A stretch of DNA of 64,000 bases from NCBI RefSeq assembly GCF_014649335.1, contig NZ_BMSV01000001.1:806001-870000 (forward strand), read 5' to 3'. Numbering within the stretch: position 1 is the first letter of the stretch; every line of letters begins with the position of its first letter. Positions 31,455 through 41,038 of the stretch are shown here, one piece after another. A model generated the notes under the pieces. The model made no database searches. It was not told where the DNA came from and saw only the letters and a program-made list of their open reading frames with translations. Position numbers and translations under genes: made by a program. Origin of the DNA: Streptomyces roseolilacinus (GTDB lineage: Bacteria; Actinomycetota; Actinomycetes; Streptomycetales; Streptomycetaceae).

Positions 31455-32314
31455 CACTCCCCCTCCTCACTGACCGGGCCCGCTGGGTGCTTCGGGTCGG
31501 ACGCGGAGGTCTGTTGTGGTGCGTCGTGCGAGCTGAGGTGGCCGGAGCCCGCGATGGGCCGGTCGTGGGGCGCCCGGTCCCGGGGGGGCTCCTCGGCCGT
31601 CTCGCCGCGCGGGTGGACGACGCGCGGCGGGAGGGCCTCGCCCTTGGCGAGCTTCAGGCCGATGAGGGAGGCCGGTCCCGCGCCGCCGCCGGCCTCGACC
31701 GCGCCGGGCCTCGTGTCGGGGAAGCCGGCGAGGATGCGGGCGGTCTCCCGGAACGTGCACAGGGGGGCGCCGCGGGTCGGGGTGACGGGGCGGCCGGCGC
31801 GCAGGTCGTCCACGAGGCGCTTGGCGCTCTCGGGCGTCTGGTTGTCGAAGAACTCCCAGTTGACCATCACGACGGGCGCGAAGTCGCAGGCGGCGTTGCA
31901 CTCGATGTGTTCGAGGGTGACCTTGCCGTCCTCGGTGGTCTCCTTGTTCCCGACGCCGAGGTGCTGCTTGAGCTCCTCGAAGATGGCGTCGCCGCCCATG
32001 ACGGCGCAGAGCGTGTTGGTGCAGACGCCGACCTGGTAGTCGCCGCTCGGCTTGCGCCGGTACATCGTGTAGAAGGTGGCGACGGCGGTGACCTCGGCGG
32101 TGGTCAGCCCCAGCACCTCGGCGCAGAAGCGCATGCCGGTGCGGGTGACGTGCCCCTCCTCGGACTGCACCAGGTGCAGCAGCGGCAGCAGCGCGGAGCG
32201 CGAGTCCGGGTAGCGGGCGATCACCTCCCGGGCGTCCGCTTCGAGCCGGGCGCGCACGTCGGCGGGGTAGTCGGGGGCGGGGAGCTCGGGCATCCCCAGC
32301 TGGACGTCGGTCAC
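31454..32314 (-). CDS. nuoE: NADH-quinone oxidoreductase subunit E (2Fe-2S)
   Basis: 286-aa thioredoxin-like 2Fe-2S subunit that partners NuoF. Cluster ligands are in [14 protein letters not shown] and [13 protein letters not shown]. The C-terminal about 85 residues are low-complexity (Pro, Glu, His) and exceed the E. coli length of about 166. GTG start overlapping nuoD (GTGA). Confidence 0.95.
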
Positions 32315-33657
32315 CGGTCGACGCCTCCCATCACGGGGTCGATGGACGCGACGGCGACGATGACGTCGGCGACCTGGCCGCCTTCGCACATCGCCGCCAT
32401 GGCCTGGAGGTTGGTGAAGGACGGGTCGCGGAAGTGGACCCGGTACGGGCGGGTGCCGCCGTCGGAGACGACGTGTGCGCCCAGCTCGCCCTTGGGGGAC
32501 TCGACCGCGGCGTACGCCTGGCCGGGCGGGACCCGGAAACCCTCGGTGACCAGCTTGAAGTGGTGGATCAGGGCCTCCATGGAGGTGCCCATGATCTTCT
32601 TGATGTGGTCGAGGGAGTTGCCGAGGCCGTCCGGGCCGAGGGCCAGCTGGGCGGGCCAGGCGATCTTCTTGTCGGCGACCATGACGGGGCCGGGGGCGAG
32701 CCGGTCGAGGCACTGCTCGACGATGCGCAGCGACTGGCGCATCTCCTCCAGCCGGATCAGGAACCGGCCGTAGGCGTCGCACGTGTCGGCGGTCGGCACG
32801 TCGAACTCGTACGTCTCGTAGCCGCAGTACGGCTCGGCCCGGCGCAGGTCGTGCGGGAGCCCGGCGGAGCGCAGGACGGGCCCGGTGGCGCCGAGGGCCA
32901 TGCAGCCGGCGAGGTCCAGGTAGCCGATGTCCTGCATGCGGGCCTTGAAGATGGGGTTGCCGGTGGCGAGCTTGTCGTACTCCGGCAGGTTCTTCCGCAT
33001 CGTCCTGACGAACTCGCGGATCTGCTCGACGGCCCCGGGCGGCAGGTCCTGGGCGAGGCCGCCGGGGCGGATGAACGCGTGGTTCATGCGCAGGCCGGTG
33101 ATCAGCTCGTAGAGGTCCAGGATCATCTCGCGGTCCCGGAACCCGTAGATCATGATCGTGGTGGCGCCGAGCTCCATGCCGCCGGTGGCGATGCACACCA
33201 GGTGCGAGGAGAGCCGGTTGAGCTCCATGAGCAGGACCCGGATGACGGTGGCCCGGTCGGGGATCTGGTCCTCGACGCCGAGCAGCTTCTCCACGCCGAG
33301 GCAGTACGCCGTCTCGTTGAAGAACGGCGTCAGGTAGTCCATGCGCGTGACGAAGGTGGTGCCCTGCGTCCAGGTCCGGTACTCGAGGTTCTTCTCGATG
33401 CCGGTGTGGAGGTAGCCGATGCCGCAGCGGGCCTCGGTGACGGTCTCGCCGTCGATCTCCAGGATGAGCCGCAGCACGCCGTGGGTGGACGGGTGCTGGG
33501 GGCCCATGTTGACGACGATCCGCTCGTCGTCGGCCTTGGCCGCGGACTGGACGACCTCGTCCCAGTCGCCGCCGGTGACGGTGTAGACGGTGCCCTCGGT
33601 CGTCTCGCGGGCCTCGGCCTCGGCCGCGTCGGAGAGGGGTGCGTGGGGGGTGGTCAC
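32311..33657 (-). CDS. nuoD: NADH-quinone oxidoreductase subunit D
   Basis: 448-aa 49-kDa-type subunit lining the quinone site. Signatures are [56 protein letters not shown] and the C-terminal DPVMGGVDR. The His and Tyr of the quinone site are expected in the first motif region. GTG start overlapping nuoC (GTGA). Confidence 0.96.
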   Translation of the reverse strand: MTTPHAPLSDAAEAEARETTEGTVYTVTGGDWDEVVQSAAKADDERIVVNMGPQHPSTHGVLRLILEIDGETVTEARCGIGYLHTGIEKNLEYRTWTQGTTFVTRMDYLTPFFNETAYCLGVEKLLGVEDQIPDRATVIRVLLMELNRLSSHLVCIATGGMELGATTIMIYGFRDREMILDLYELITGLRMNHAFIRPGGLAQDLPPGAVEQIREFVRTMRKNLPEYDKLATGNPIFKARMQDIGYLDLAGCMALGATGPVLRSAGLPHDLRRAEPYCGYETYEFDVPTADTCDAYGRFLIRLEEMRQSLRIVEQCLDRLAPGPVMVADKKIAWPAQLALGPDGLGNSLDHIKKIMGTSMEALIHHFKLVTEGFRVPPGQAYAAVESPKGELGAHVVSDGGTRPYRVHFRDPSFTNLQAMAAMCEGGQVADVIVAVASIDPVMGGVDR

Positions 33658-34391
33658 GAGTACGACCTCCGCTGGTCCGGAGCCGGGATCTGGGCGCCCT
33701 TGTACTCGACGGGGATGCCGCCGAGGGGGTAGTCCTTGCGCTGCGGGTGGCCCTGCCAGTCGTCCGGCATCATGATCCGGGTGAGGGCGGGGTGGCCGTC
33801 GAAGACCAGCCCGAAGAAGTCGTACGTCTCGCGCTCGTGCCAGTCGTTGGTCGGGTAGACGGCGACGAGCGACGGGACGTGCGGGTCGTCGTCGGGCGCG
33901 CCGACCTCCAGGCGCAGGCGCCGCCCGTGGGTGAGCGAGCGCAGGTGGTAGACCGCGTGCAGCTCGCGGCCCCGGTCGCCCGGGTAGTGGACGCCGCTGA
34001 CGCCCGTGCACAGCTCGAAGCGCAGGGCCGGGTCGTCGCGCAGGGTGCGGGCGACGCGGACGAGGTGCTCGCGCGCGATGTGGAAGGTGAGTTCGCCCCG
34101 GTCGACGACCGTCTTCTCGATGGCGTTGCCGGGGACGACCCCCTGCTCCTCCAGGGCGCCCTCCAGCTCGTCGGCGACCTCGTCGAAGTAGCCCCCGTAC
34201 GGCCGGGTGGACGGTCCGGGGAGGCGGACGGAGCGGACGAGGCCGCCGTAGCCGGTGGTGTCCCCGCCGTGCGCGGCGCCGAACATGCCGCGCTGGACGC
34301 GGATCTCCTCCCCGTGGTCGCCGCGCTGCCCGGGGAGGTTCTGCGCGCTGAGGTCCTTCTCGGGGTTCGGCTGGCTCGACTGGTCGGTCAC
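33654..34391 (-). CDS. nuoC: NADH-quinone oxidoreductase subunit C
   Basis: 245-aa 30-kDa-type subunit of the connecting module. The core motif is [20 protein letters not shown], followed by [20 protein letters not shown]. The N-terminal 40 residues are hydrophilic and variable. It is separate from NuoD, unlike the CD fusion in enterobacteria. GTG start overlapping nuoB (GTGA). Confidence 0.95.
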   Translation of the reverse strand: MTDQSSQPNPEKDLSAQNLPGQRGDHGEEIRVQRGMFGAAHGGDTTGYGGLVRSVRLPGPSTRPYGGYFDEVADELEGALEEQGVVPGNAIEKTVVDRGELTFHIAREHLVRVARTLRDDPALRFELCTGVSGVHYPGDRGRELHAVYHLRSLTHGRRLRLEVGAPDDDPHVPSLVAVYPTNDWHERETYDFFGLVFDGHPALTRIMMPDDWQGHPQRKDYPLGGIPVEYKGAQIPAPDQRRSYS

Positions 34392-34942
34392 CGGAGCAGC
34401 CCCTTCATCTCGATCGTCGGGAGGGCCTTGAGCGCCGCCTCCTCCGCCTCGCGGGCCGCTTCGCGCGCGTTGACGCCGAGCTTGGACGACTGGATCTTCT
34501 GGTGGAGCTTGAGGATCGCGTCCAGCAGCATCTCGGGGCGGGGCGGGCAGCCGGGCAGGTAGATGTCGACCGGTACGACGTGGTCGACGCCCTGCACGAT
34601 CGCGTAGTTGTTGAACATGCCTCCGGAGGAGGCGCAGACGCCCATGGAGATCACCCACTTCGGGTTGGGCATCTGGTCGTAGACCTGGCGCAGCACCGGG
34701 GCCATCTTCTGGCTGACCCGGCCGGCCACGATCATCAGGTCGGCCTGGCGCGGCGAGCCGCGGAAGACCTCCATCCCGAACCGCGCCAGGTCGTACCGGC
34801 CGGCGCCGGTGGTCATCATCTCGATGGCGCAGCAGGCGAGGCCGAAGGTCGCGGGGAAGACGGACGACTTGCGCACCCATCCCGCGGCCTGTTCGACCGT
34901 CGTCAGCAGAAATCCGCTCGGCAGCTTCTCTTCGAGTCCCAT
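34388..34942 (-). CDS. nuoB: NADH-quinone oxidoreductase subunit B (cluster N2)
   Basis: 184-aa subunit carrying terminal cluster N2. Tandem Cys in [10 protein letters not shown], Cys in [17 protein letters not shown] and Cys in [16 protein letters not shown] supply the ligands. It starts 19 bp after nuoA. Confidence 0.97.
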   Translation of the reverse strand: MGLEEKLPSGFLLTTVEQAAGWVRKSSVFPATFGLACCAIEMMTTGAGRYDLARFGMEVFRGSPRQADLMIVAGRVSQKMAPVLRQVYDQMPNPKWVISMGVCASSGGMFNNYAIVQGVDHVVPVDIYLPGCPPRPEMLLDAILKLHQKIQSSKLGVNAREAAREAEEAALKALPTIEMKGLLR

Positions 34943-34961
34943 GACTGTGCCCTTCAGCCCC

Positions 34962-35321
34962 TCAGTCCCATTCCAGGCCGCCGCGCCGCCACACGTACGC
35001 GTAGGCGACGAAGACCGTGAGCACGAAGAGGAGCATCTCCACGAGCCCGAAAAGCCCCAGCGCGTCGAACGTGACCGCCCAGGGGTAGAGGAAGACGATC
35101 TCGATGTCGAAGACGATGAAGAGCATCGCCGTCAGGTAGTACTTGATCGGGAAGCGGCCACCTCCGGCCGGCGTCGGGGTCGGCTCGATGCCGCACTCGT
35201 ACGCCTCGAGCTTCGCCCGGTTGTACTTCCTCGGGCCGATGAGCGTGGCCATGACCACGGAGAAGATCGCAAACGCTGCCCCGAGGGCGCCGAGCACGAG
35301 GATGGGCGTGTACGCATTCAC
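34962..35321 (-). CDS. nuoA: NADH-quinone oxidoreductase subunit A
   Basis: 119-aa three-helix membrane subunit and first gene of the 14-gene nuoA-N operon, which encodes the complete proton-pumping NADH:menaquinone oxidoreductase. Signatures are [14 protein letters not shown] and [20 protein letters not shown] with FLYPWAV. GTG 35321 follows AGGAGCGAGGAGC. The Rex-type operator at 35430-35445 lies upstream, suggesting repression at low NADH/NAD+ by the redox regulator Rex, as known for nuo in S. coelicolor. Confidence 0.96.
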   Translation of the reverse strand: MNAYTPILVLGALGAAFAIFSVVMATLIGPRKYNRAKLEAYECGIEPTPTPAGGGRFPIKYYLTAMLFIVFDIEIVFLYPWAVTFDALGLFGLVEMLLFVLTVFVAYAYVWRRGGLEWD

Positions 35322-35429
35322 GCTCCTCGCTCCTTCCAGTCGTCCTTGACCGTTGGACCGCACCGGGCATTCGTCTCGCCGCCTCGAAGGAGTCCCGGGT
35401 GATCGGGGACCCCCGGAAGATCGCTTACA

Positions 35430-35445
35430 TGTGAGGCAGTTCACA
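35430..35445. promoter_or_regulatory. Rex-type redox operator upstream of nuoA
   Basis: TGTGAGGCAGTTCACA, with perfect half sites TGTGA and TCACA six bases apart, close to the Streptomyces Rex consensus of the TTGTGAAN4TTCACAA type. Its centre is about 116 bp upstream of the nuoA start codon. No other copy was noticed in the window. Confidence 0.78.
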
Positions 35446-36039
35446 AGCCCGACTGCAACGCATCCTATGCCCGTCGATCTGTGATCTGCGACACGGGGTA
35501 CGACAACGACTTTGTGATCTCCACCACCTGGCGAACGATCATGAACACGGATGAACGCCGATCTTCACACCAGACGTGATCGAGTAGCCACGATATGTGA
35601 CATCAGTGCCGGTCATCGCTGGTCGGAGGGGTCTTGCACTATCAAATCCTGGCACGTACACGCAAATTCGAGTTGGACGCGTCCGGGTGATAAAGGAGCT
35701 CACCCCACCCGTGCGGGGGGTCCGGCGGGACGGAGGTGGACGCGTGCACCCGTTCACGAACGCGGACCGCAAGGCACGGGCGTCCCCGTGTGACCTGCAC
35801 CACTCCCCACGGGCGGCCGGAAAAGCGGGGTTGGCCAACTGTGTCAACCAGTGGTAAGTGAACGGCAATTCGGACGTTTCGCGGAAAACCCATGATCACG
35901 GCGTGATCACCTGAGCCTGAAATGTCCGTTACGGCGTCAATAAGGGCCCTCAGGAACCGGATTCGGCGCTTCCGGGCGTAACTGTGGCGCAACACACGTT
36001 TCTTGAAGGGAACCGGCGAGCCCTGATAGCGGTTGTCCC
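35446..36039. other. 594-bp intergenic control region between nuoA and the NlpC/P60 gene
   Basis: No credible gene; GC is clearly lower than average. It holds a possible plus-strand promoter TTGCAC (35634-35639)-17 bp-TACACG, the palindrome GTTGGCCAAC (35830-35839) and the inverted repeat TGATCAC-GGC-GTGATCA (35893-35909). The length and AT-richness suggest a heavily regulated or long leader for the P60 gene. I looked for a ydaO (c-di-AMP) riboswitch and did not find its core. Confidence 0.5.
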
Positions 36040-36882
36040 ATGTCCCACACCGCTCACATACCCAGCCACCGGAAGCCGCGCCGCAGCTCGTCGAAGCTCG
36101 CGCTGCGCGCCGGAGTTGCCGGTGGCGTCCTCAGCACCATCGCGGTGGCCGCGTCGCCGGCTCAGGCCGAGCCGGTGACCGAGACCATCGAGATGCCCAC
36201 GCTCACCAACGTGGACCTGTCGGGCGCGCTGTCCACCGCCGTCGCCGCCTCCGCGGAGGCGACCGAGCAGGACGCCCTCGCCCAGGACCTGCGGGTGCAG
36301 GAGGACGCGGCGGCCGCCAAGGCGGCCAAGGACGCCAAGAAGGCCAAGGAAGAGGCGGAGCGCAAGGCCGAGGCCGAGCGCAAGGCCAAGGAGGCCGAGG
36401 AGAAGGCCCTCGCCGAGGCCCAGGAGCGCGCCTCCCGGTCCTCCGAGCGCACCTCCCTGTCCGCGTCGTCGTCGTCCCAGGACGGCGGCGGCTCCTCCGA
36501 GAGCTCCTACGGCGACTCCACGGCGACCGGTTCGGCCGCCGCCATCGTGGCCTTCGCCCGCGCCCAGGTCGGCGACGCGTACGTCAGGGGCGCCACCGGC
36601 CCCAACGCCTGGGACTGCTCCGGCCTCGTCCAGGCCGCCTACCGCCAGGCGGGCATCGACCTGCCGCGCGTCTCCAGCTCGCAGTCGAGCATGGGCACCT
36701 CCGTCTCGCTGGACAACCTCCAGCCGGGCGACATCCTCTACTGGGGCAGCCGCAGCGGCTCGTACCACGTCGCCATCTACGTCGGCGGCGGCAAGTTCGT
36801 CGGGGCGCAGAACCCCAGCAGCGGCGTCGTCGAGCAGTCCATGGACTGGGACGCGCCCTCCGGCGCCGTCCGCATCCTCTGA
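36040..36882 (+). CDS. Exported NlpC/P60 peptidoglycan hydrolase
   Basis: 280-aa secreted cell-wall endopeptidase, probably cleaving D-Glu-diaminopimelate bonds in stem peptides. A signal peptide ends near PAQAEP. A helical coiled-coil region rich in Ala/Lys/Glu (about residues 85-130) is followed by a Ser-rich linker, and the NlpC/P60 domain occupies the last 110 residues: catalytic Cys in GPNAWDCSGLVQAAYRQAG, catalytic His in GSYHVAIYVGGG, third polar residue in GAQN. RipA-like architecture suggests a role in growth or cell separation. It is monocistronic with a terminator after it. Confidence 0.93.
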   Translation: MSHTAHIPSHRKPRRSSSKLALRAGVAGGVLSTIAVAASPAQAEPVTETIEMPTLTNVDLSGALSTAVAASAEATEQDALAQDLRVQEDAAAAKAAKDAKKAKEEAERKAEAERKAKEAEEKALAEAQERASRSSERTSLSASSSSQDGGGSSESSYGDSTATGSAAAIVAFARAQVGDAYVRGATGPNAWDCSGLVQAAYRQAGIDLPRVSSSQSSMGTSVSLDNLQPGDILYWGSRSGSYHVAIYVGGGKFVGAQNPSSGVVEQSMDWDAPSGAVRIL

Positions 36883-36902
36883 CGCGGCCGACCCGTGCCT
36901 GA

Positions 36903-36942
36903 AGGGCCGCCGCTCCCCCCTCGGGGTGGGAGCGGCGGCCCT
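36903..36942. terminator. 15-bp hairpin terminator
   Basis: Arms AGGGCCGCCGCTCCC and GGGAGCGGCGGCCCT with a 10-nt loop, just after the NlpC/P60 gene and before the convergent oxidoreductase gene. Confidence 0.9.
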
Positions 36943-36998
36943 CGCCGTACGCCTGCGCCGGCCCTCGCCCTACACCCGGCCCGGCTCTCGTCCCACGC

Positions 36999-37877
36999 CT
37001 ACGCCGGTCGGCCGGCGCCGCGGAAGACCTCGACGAGCCGCCCGTAGCTGTCCCCGCCGTGCCCGTCCGCGACCGCCTTCGCCATCAGCTCCCGGTGCAG
37101 CTCCGGGAGCCTGCCGTCGACGCCCCGCGCCCGGCCCGCGTGCAGCAGGTGCTCGACGGCCGCCACCTGCACGTCGATGGTGGCGTCGTCGCCCGGGTAG
37201 CGGCCCTCGTCGATCTGCCCCGCGTACCGCTCCATGAACAGCGCGACCGTCGACAGCCAGCGCACCGCGACCGGGGTGAACTCCCCCGCCGCCACCCCGT
37301 CCGCGCCGACCAGCGCCGTGGCGTGCAGCCAGCCCCCGAACACCGACCACATCAGCCCCAGCAGCCCCGTGTCGTACAGGGAGGCCAGCCCCGCGTCCGG
37401 GCCTAGGTCGATCGGGTCGCCCAGCACGGCGAGCGTCTCCCGGTGCGCCGCGAACGCCTCGGGCGAGCCGCTGTAGAGGAACATGCTGGCCGCGCTCCCG
37501 ACCCCGGGCGGCGTCGTCATGATCCCGCCGTCCAGGTACCGCGCCCCGTGGCCGGCCGCCCACCCGGCCGTCTCCCGCGCCTGCTCCGGCGACCCGGACG
37601 TCACGTTGACCAGCGTCCGGCCCGCCAGCCGCCCGGCGACCGGGCCGAGCAGCTCCCGCACGGCCGCGTCGTCCAGGACGCACACCACGACCAGGTCGCT
37701 CGCCCCCACCGCCTCCGCGACCGTCCCGGCCCGGCGCGCGCCCCGGCCGACCAGGGCGTCCGCCCTGGCGGGGGTGCGGTTCCAGACGGTCGTCGGGTGA
37801 CCGGCCGCCAGGAACGCCCCGGCCAGGGCCGATCCCATCTGTCCCAGTCCGAGCACGGTGACGCTTTCACGGCTCAT
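36999..37877 (-). CDS. NADPH-dependent imine-reductase-like oxidoreductase
   Basis: 292-aa enzyme of the 6-phosphogluconate/3-hydroxyisobutyrate dehydrogenase superfamily. The N-terminal Rossmann motif is VLGLGQMGSALAGAF with WNRTPARAD, pointing to NADP. LVNVTSGSPEQAR and YLDGGIMTTPPGVG follow. The C-terminal helical domain has ASLYDTGLLGLMWSVFGGW, resembling the YD-x-ALL helix of imine reductases, where Asp or Tyr serves as proton donor. The natural substrate is unknown. It is divergent from the GlxA-type regulator at 38000, which probably controls it. Confidence 0.85.
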   Translation of the reverse strand: MSRESVTVLGLGQMGSALAGAFLAAGHPTTVWNRTPARADALVGRGARRAGTVAEAVGASDLVVVCVLDDAAVRELLGPVAGRLAGRTLVNVTSGSPEQARETAGWAAGHGARYLDGGIMTTPPGVGSAASMFLYSGSPEAFAAHRETLAVLGDPIDLGPDAGLASLYDTGLLGLMWSVFGGWLHATALVGADGVAAGEFTPVAVRWLSTVALFMERYAGQIDEGRYPGDDATIDVQVAAVEHLLHAGRARGVDGRLPELHRELMAKAVADGHGGDSYGRLVEVFRGAGRPA

Positions 37878-37999
37878 CGCCTTGTTTCTCCCTCTGCGTA
37901 CGGATTGCCTGTGCGTGATCAACCCTCGCAGCGGACGCCGGGCGCGGACAGGGGCGGGACTGCCCGCGTGCGCAAGGTTCCTGCCGTACGCTCCGGGGC

Positions 38000-39082
38000 A
38001 TGGGAGCCGGAACCGTCGCCGTGGCCGTCCTCCAGGACGCCGGAATGTCCGCGTGGGAGATGTACGAACTGTCGATCGCGCTGGCGGTGTTCGGCATCCC
38101 GCACGAGGACCTCGCCGACCCCTGGTACCGGCTCCGCCTCTGCTCCGACGGGCCGCGGGACCCGGACGGCGGGGGCTCCGCGGCACCCGGCCCGTACGGG
38201 CCGGGCCTCTCCCTCCGCACCGAGCACGGCCTCGACGGGCTCGTCGGCGCCGACACGGTCATCGTGCCGTCCGTGCCCGAGGCGTGCGTCGACGACGGCC
38301 GGGACGTCCCCGCCGACCTGGTCGCGGCGCTGCGCGAGGCGGCCGCCTCGGGGGCCCGCATGGTGTCGCTGTGCACCGGCGCGTTCGCGCTCGCGGCGGC
38401 CGGGCTGCTCGACGGCAGGCGCGCCACCGCGCACTGGCAGCACACCGCCGAGCTGGCCGCCCGCCACCCGGACGTGATCGTCGACGACTCCGTCCTCTAC
38501 ACCGACGACGGCGACGTCCTCACCAGCGCCGGCGCCACCGCGGCCCTCGACCTGTGCCTCCACTTGGTCCGCCGCGACCTCGGCGCGCACGTCGCCAACC
38601 AGCTGGCGCGCCGGCTCGTCGTCCACGCGCACCGCGCCGGCGGGCAGGCGCAGTTCGTCGACGCGCCGCTCCCGCCGACCGGCGAGGAGGGCCTGGGCCC
38701 GGTCCTCCAGTGGGCGGTCGAGCACCTGGCGGAGCCGCTCACCGTCGACGACCTGGCCCGCCGCGCGCGGATGAGCCCGCGCACCTTCCACCGGCGGCTC
38801 CAGGAGGCCACCGGTACGACGCCGATGCGGTGGCTGCTCCAGCAGCGCATCGCGCGGGCCCAGAGCCTGCTGGAGTCCACCGACCTGCCGGTCGAGCAGG
38901 TCGGGGAGCGCAGCGGCCTGGGCACGGCGGCGAACCTGCGGCGCCACTTCACCCGGACCGTGGGGGTCTCCCCCACGGCCTACCGCAGGTCGTTCCCGCG
39001 GGCCGTGCCCGCCGGGCCGGCCCGCGGCGGGAGGGTGGCCGGCGCGATCAGGCCTTCGGGGCGACCTTCGACAGGCCGTTGA
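38000..39082 (+). CDS. GlxA/FtrA-type AraC regulator with DJ-1/PfpI-like domain
   Basis: 360-aa regulator. The first about 190 residues form a class I amidotransferase-like sensor; the nucleophile-elbow region reads SLCTGAFALAAAGLLDGRRA, followed by TAHWQHT and VLTSAGATAALDLCLHL. The C-terminal AraC HTH pair is TVDDLARRARMSPRTFHRRL and VEQVGERSGLGTAANLRRHF. It is divergent from the imine-reductase-like gene with a 122-bp spacer. Its 3' end overlaps the convergent reductase gene by 35 bp. Confidence 0.9.
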   Translation: MGAGTVAVAVLQDAGMSAWEMYELSIALAVFGIPHEDLADPWYRLRLCSDGPRDPDGGGSAAPGPYGPGLSLRTEHGLDGLVGADTVIVPSVPEACVDDGRDVPADLVAALREAAASGARMVSLCTGAFALAAAGLLDGRRATAHWQHTAELAARHPDVIVDDSVLYTDDGDVLTSAGATAALDLCLHLVRRDLGAHVANQLARRLVVHAHRAGGQAQFVDAPLPPTGEEGLGPVLQWAVEHLAEPLTVDDLARRARMSPRTFHRRLQEATGTTPMRWLLQQRIARAQSLLESTDLPVEQVGERSGLGTAANLRRHFTRTVGVSPTAYRRSFPRAVPAGPARGGRVAGAIRPSGRPSTGR

Positions 39083-40334
39083 TGATCCGGTCCATGGCGT
39101 CGCCGCCGGTCGGGTCCGTCAGGTTGGCGAGCATCTTCAGCGTGAAGCGCATCAGCACCGGGTGCGTCAGGCCGCGCTGCGCGGCGATCTTCATGACCTT
39201 CGGGTTGCCGATCAGCTTCACGAAGGCGCGGCCCAGCGTGTAGTAGCCGCCGTAGGTGTCCTTGAGGATCGCGGGGTAGGCGTGGAGGGCCCGCTCGCGC
39301 TGGTCCCGCGTGGAGCGGGCGTGCGCCTGGACGATCACGTCGGCGGCGATCTGCCCGGACTCCATGGCGTACGCGATGCCCTCGCCGTTGAACGGGTTGA
39401 CCAGGCCGCCCGCGTCGCCGACGAGCAGCAGCCCGCGCGTGTAGTGCGGCTGCCGGTTGAACGCCATCGGCAGGGCCGCGCCCCGGATCGGCGTCGTCAT
39501 GTTGTCCGGCGTGAAGCCCCAGTCCTCCGGCATGGACGCGCACCACGCCTTGAGGACCTCGCGCCAGTCCAGCTCGCGGAAGGCGGAGGAGGAGTTGAGG
39601 ATGCCCAGGCCGACGTTGGACGTGCCGTCGCCCATCCCGAAGATCCAGCCGTAGCCGGGCAGCAGGCGGTCCGGGCCGGGGCCGCGGCGGTCCCACAGCT
39701 CCAGCCAGGACTCCAGGTAGTCGTCGTCGTGGCGGGGCGACGTGAAGTACGTGCGGACGGCGACGCCCATCGGCCGGTCCTCGCGCCGGTGCAGCCCCAT
39801 CGCGAGGGACAGCCGGCTGGAGTTGCCGTCGGCGGCGACGACGAGCGGGGCGCGGAACGTGACCGGCGTCTTCTCCTCGCCCAGCTTGGCGTGGACGCCG
39901 GTGATCCGGCCCGTGCCGGGGTCGGTGATCGGCTCCCCGACGTTGCACCGCTCGTACAGCCGGGCGCCGGCCTTCTGTGCCTGCCGGGCGAGTTGCTCGT
40001 CGAAGTCGTCGCGCTTGCGGACCAGTCCGTAGTCCGGGTACGAGGCCAGCTCCGGCCAGTCGAGCTGGAGCCGGACGCCGCCGCCGATGATGCGCAGGCC
40101 CTTGTTGCGCAGCCAGCCCGCCTCCTCGGAGACGTCGATCCCCATCGCGACGAGCTGCTTGGTGGCGCGCGGGGTGAGCCCGTCGCCGCACACCTTCTCG
40201 CGCGGGAAGGCGGTCTTCTCCAGCAGCAGGACGTCGAGGCCCGCCTTCGCGAGGTAGTACGCGGTGGTGGAGCCCGCCGGGCCCGCCCCGACGACGATCA
40301 CATCTGCGGTGTGTTCGGAGGGGGTCTCGGTCAC
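39048..40334 (-). CDS. Geranylgeranyl reductase family flavoprotein (possible menaquinone side-chain reductase)
   Basis: 428-aa FAD enzyme. The ADP-binding motif is DVIVVGAGPAGSTTAYYLAK, with VCGDGLTPRATKQL and the second FAD motif LLLVGDAGGLVNPFNGEGIA. The family reduces prenyl double bonds. Streptomyces menaquinones are partly saturated, and mycobacterial MenJ is a homologue, so a menaquinone role is plausible beside menG, mqnC and mqnA; this is inference. GTG 40334 was chosen to place the FAD motif at the N-terminus. Confidence 0.87.
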   Translation of the reverse strand: MTETPSEHTADVIVVGAGPAGSTTAYYLAKAGLDVLLLEKTAFPREKVCGDGLTPRATKQLVAMGIDVSEEAGWLRNKGLRIIGGGVRLQLDWPELASYPDYGLVRKRDDFDEQLARQAQKAGARLYERCNVGEPITDPGTGRITGVHAKLGEEKTPVTFRAPLVVAADGNSSRLSLAMGLHRREDRPMGVAVRTYFTSPRHDDDYLESWLELWDRRGPGPDRLLPGYGWIFGMGDGTSNVGLGILNSSSAFRELDWREVLKAWCASMPEDWGFTPDNMTTPIRGAALPMAFNRQPHYTRGLLLVGDAGGLVNPFNGEGIAYAMESGQIAADVIVQAHARSTRDQRERALHAYPAILKDTYGGYYTLGRAFVKLIGNPKVMKIAAQRGLTHPVLMRFTLKMLANLTDPTGGDAMDRIINGLSKVAPKA

Positions 40335-40429
40335 GGCGAGTTCTCCCGGGGCTCGAAATGGCGTGCCGAAAGCACGGGACGTGGGCAGTCTATGGGGACC
40401 GCCGTCCACCGATCCGAAGGGCACCCCTG

Positions 40430-40978
40430 ATGACCGAGCTGCTCCACGCCGCCGCGGACCGGCCCGCCGGCGGGCCGGCCTTCCGCCTGCGCGTGCCCAC
40501 GGAGGAGGACGCGTACGCGTGGCACCGCGTCTTCGACGACCCCGAGGTGATGGAGTTCCACGGCGGCCGGTCCGCCGAGCTGTCCGTCTACCAGGAGTTC
40601 ACCGCCCGGCAGCGGCGCCACGACGCCGAGCTCGGCTTCTGCCTGTGGACGCTGCTGGACGAGGCGGACGAGGTCGTCGGCTTCACCGGCGCCCAGCCGT
40701 GGCCGCACCCGTGGGGCCCCGTGGGCGAGGTCGAGATCGGCTGGCGCCTGGCCCGCCCGGCGTGGGGCAGGGGGTACGCGACGGCCGCCGCCCGCGAGAC
40801 GCTGGAACGCGTGCGGGCGGCGGGCGTCGAGCGCGTCGTCGCCATGGTGAACGCGCGCAACGAGCGGTCCGTCGCGGTGACCCGCCGCCTGGGCATGGCG
40901 CTCCAGGGCACCCTGCCGATCCCCGGCCGGGAGGACGAACTGGGCCACCGCTTCGGCCTGGAGCTGCGGGGGGCCTAG
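40430..40978 (+). CDS. GNAT acetyltransferase, RimJ/RimL type
   Basis: 182-aa N-acetyltransferase. FRLRVPTEEDAYAWHRVFDD starts the fold. The acetyl-CoA loop is RPAWGRGYATAAARETLERV, followed by NERSVAVTRRLGMALQG. It is divergent from the reductase gene. The substrate is unknown; the RimJ/RimL group includes ribosomal-protein and small-molecule acetylators. Confidence 0.85.
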   Translation: MTELLHAAADRPAGGPAFRLRVPTEEDAYAWHRVFDDPEVMEFHGGRSAELSVYQEFTARQRRHDAELGFCLWTLLDEADEVVGFTGAQPWPHPWGPVGEVEIGWRLARPAWGRGYATAAARETLERVRAAGVERVVAMVNARNERSVAVTRRLGMALQGTLPIPGREDELGHRFGLELRGA

Positions 40979-41038
40979 GGAGTGCCTTCAAAGTGGCGTC
41001 GTTCGCCCGCCCGGCAGACGGGACTGTGAAGACACGAC

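Noticed and set aside
35660..36039. Possible ydaO (c-di-AMP) riboswitch before the NlpC/P60 gene
   Set aside because: This element precedes some Streptomyces cell-wall hydrolase genes, but I could not recognise its conserved core blocks here. A covariance-model search would settle it.
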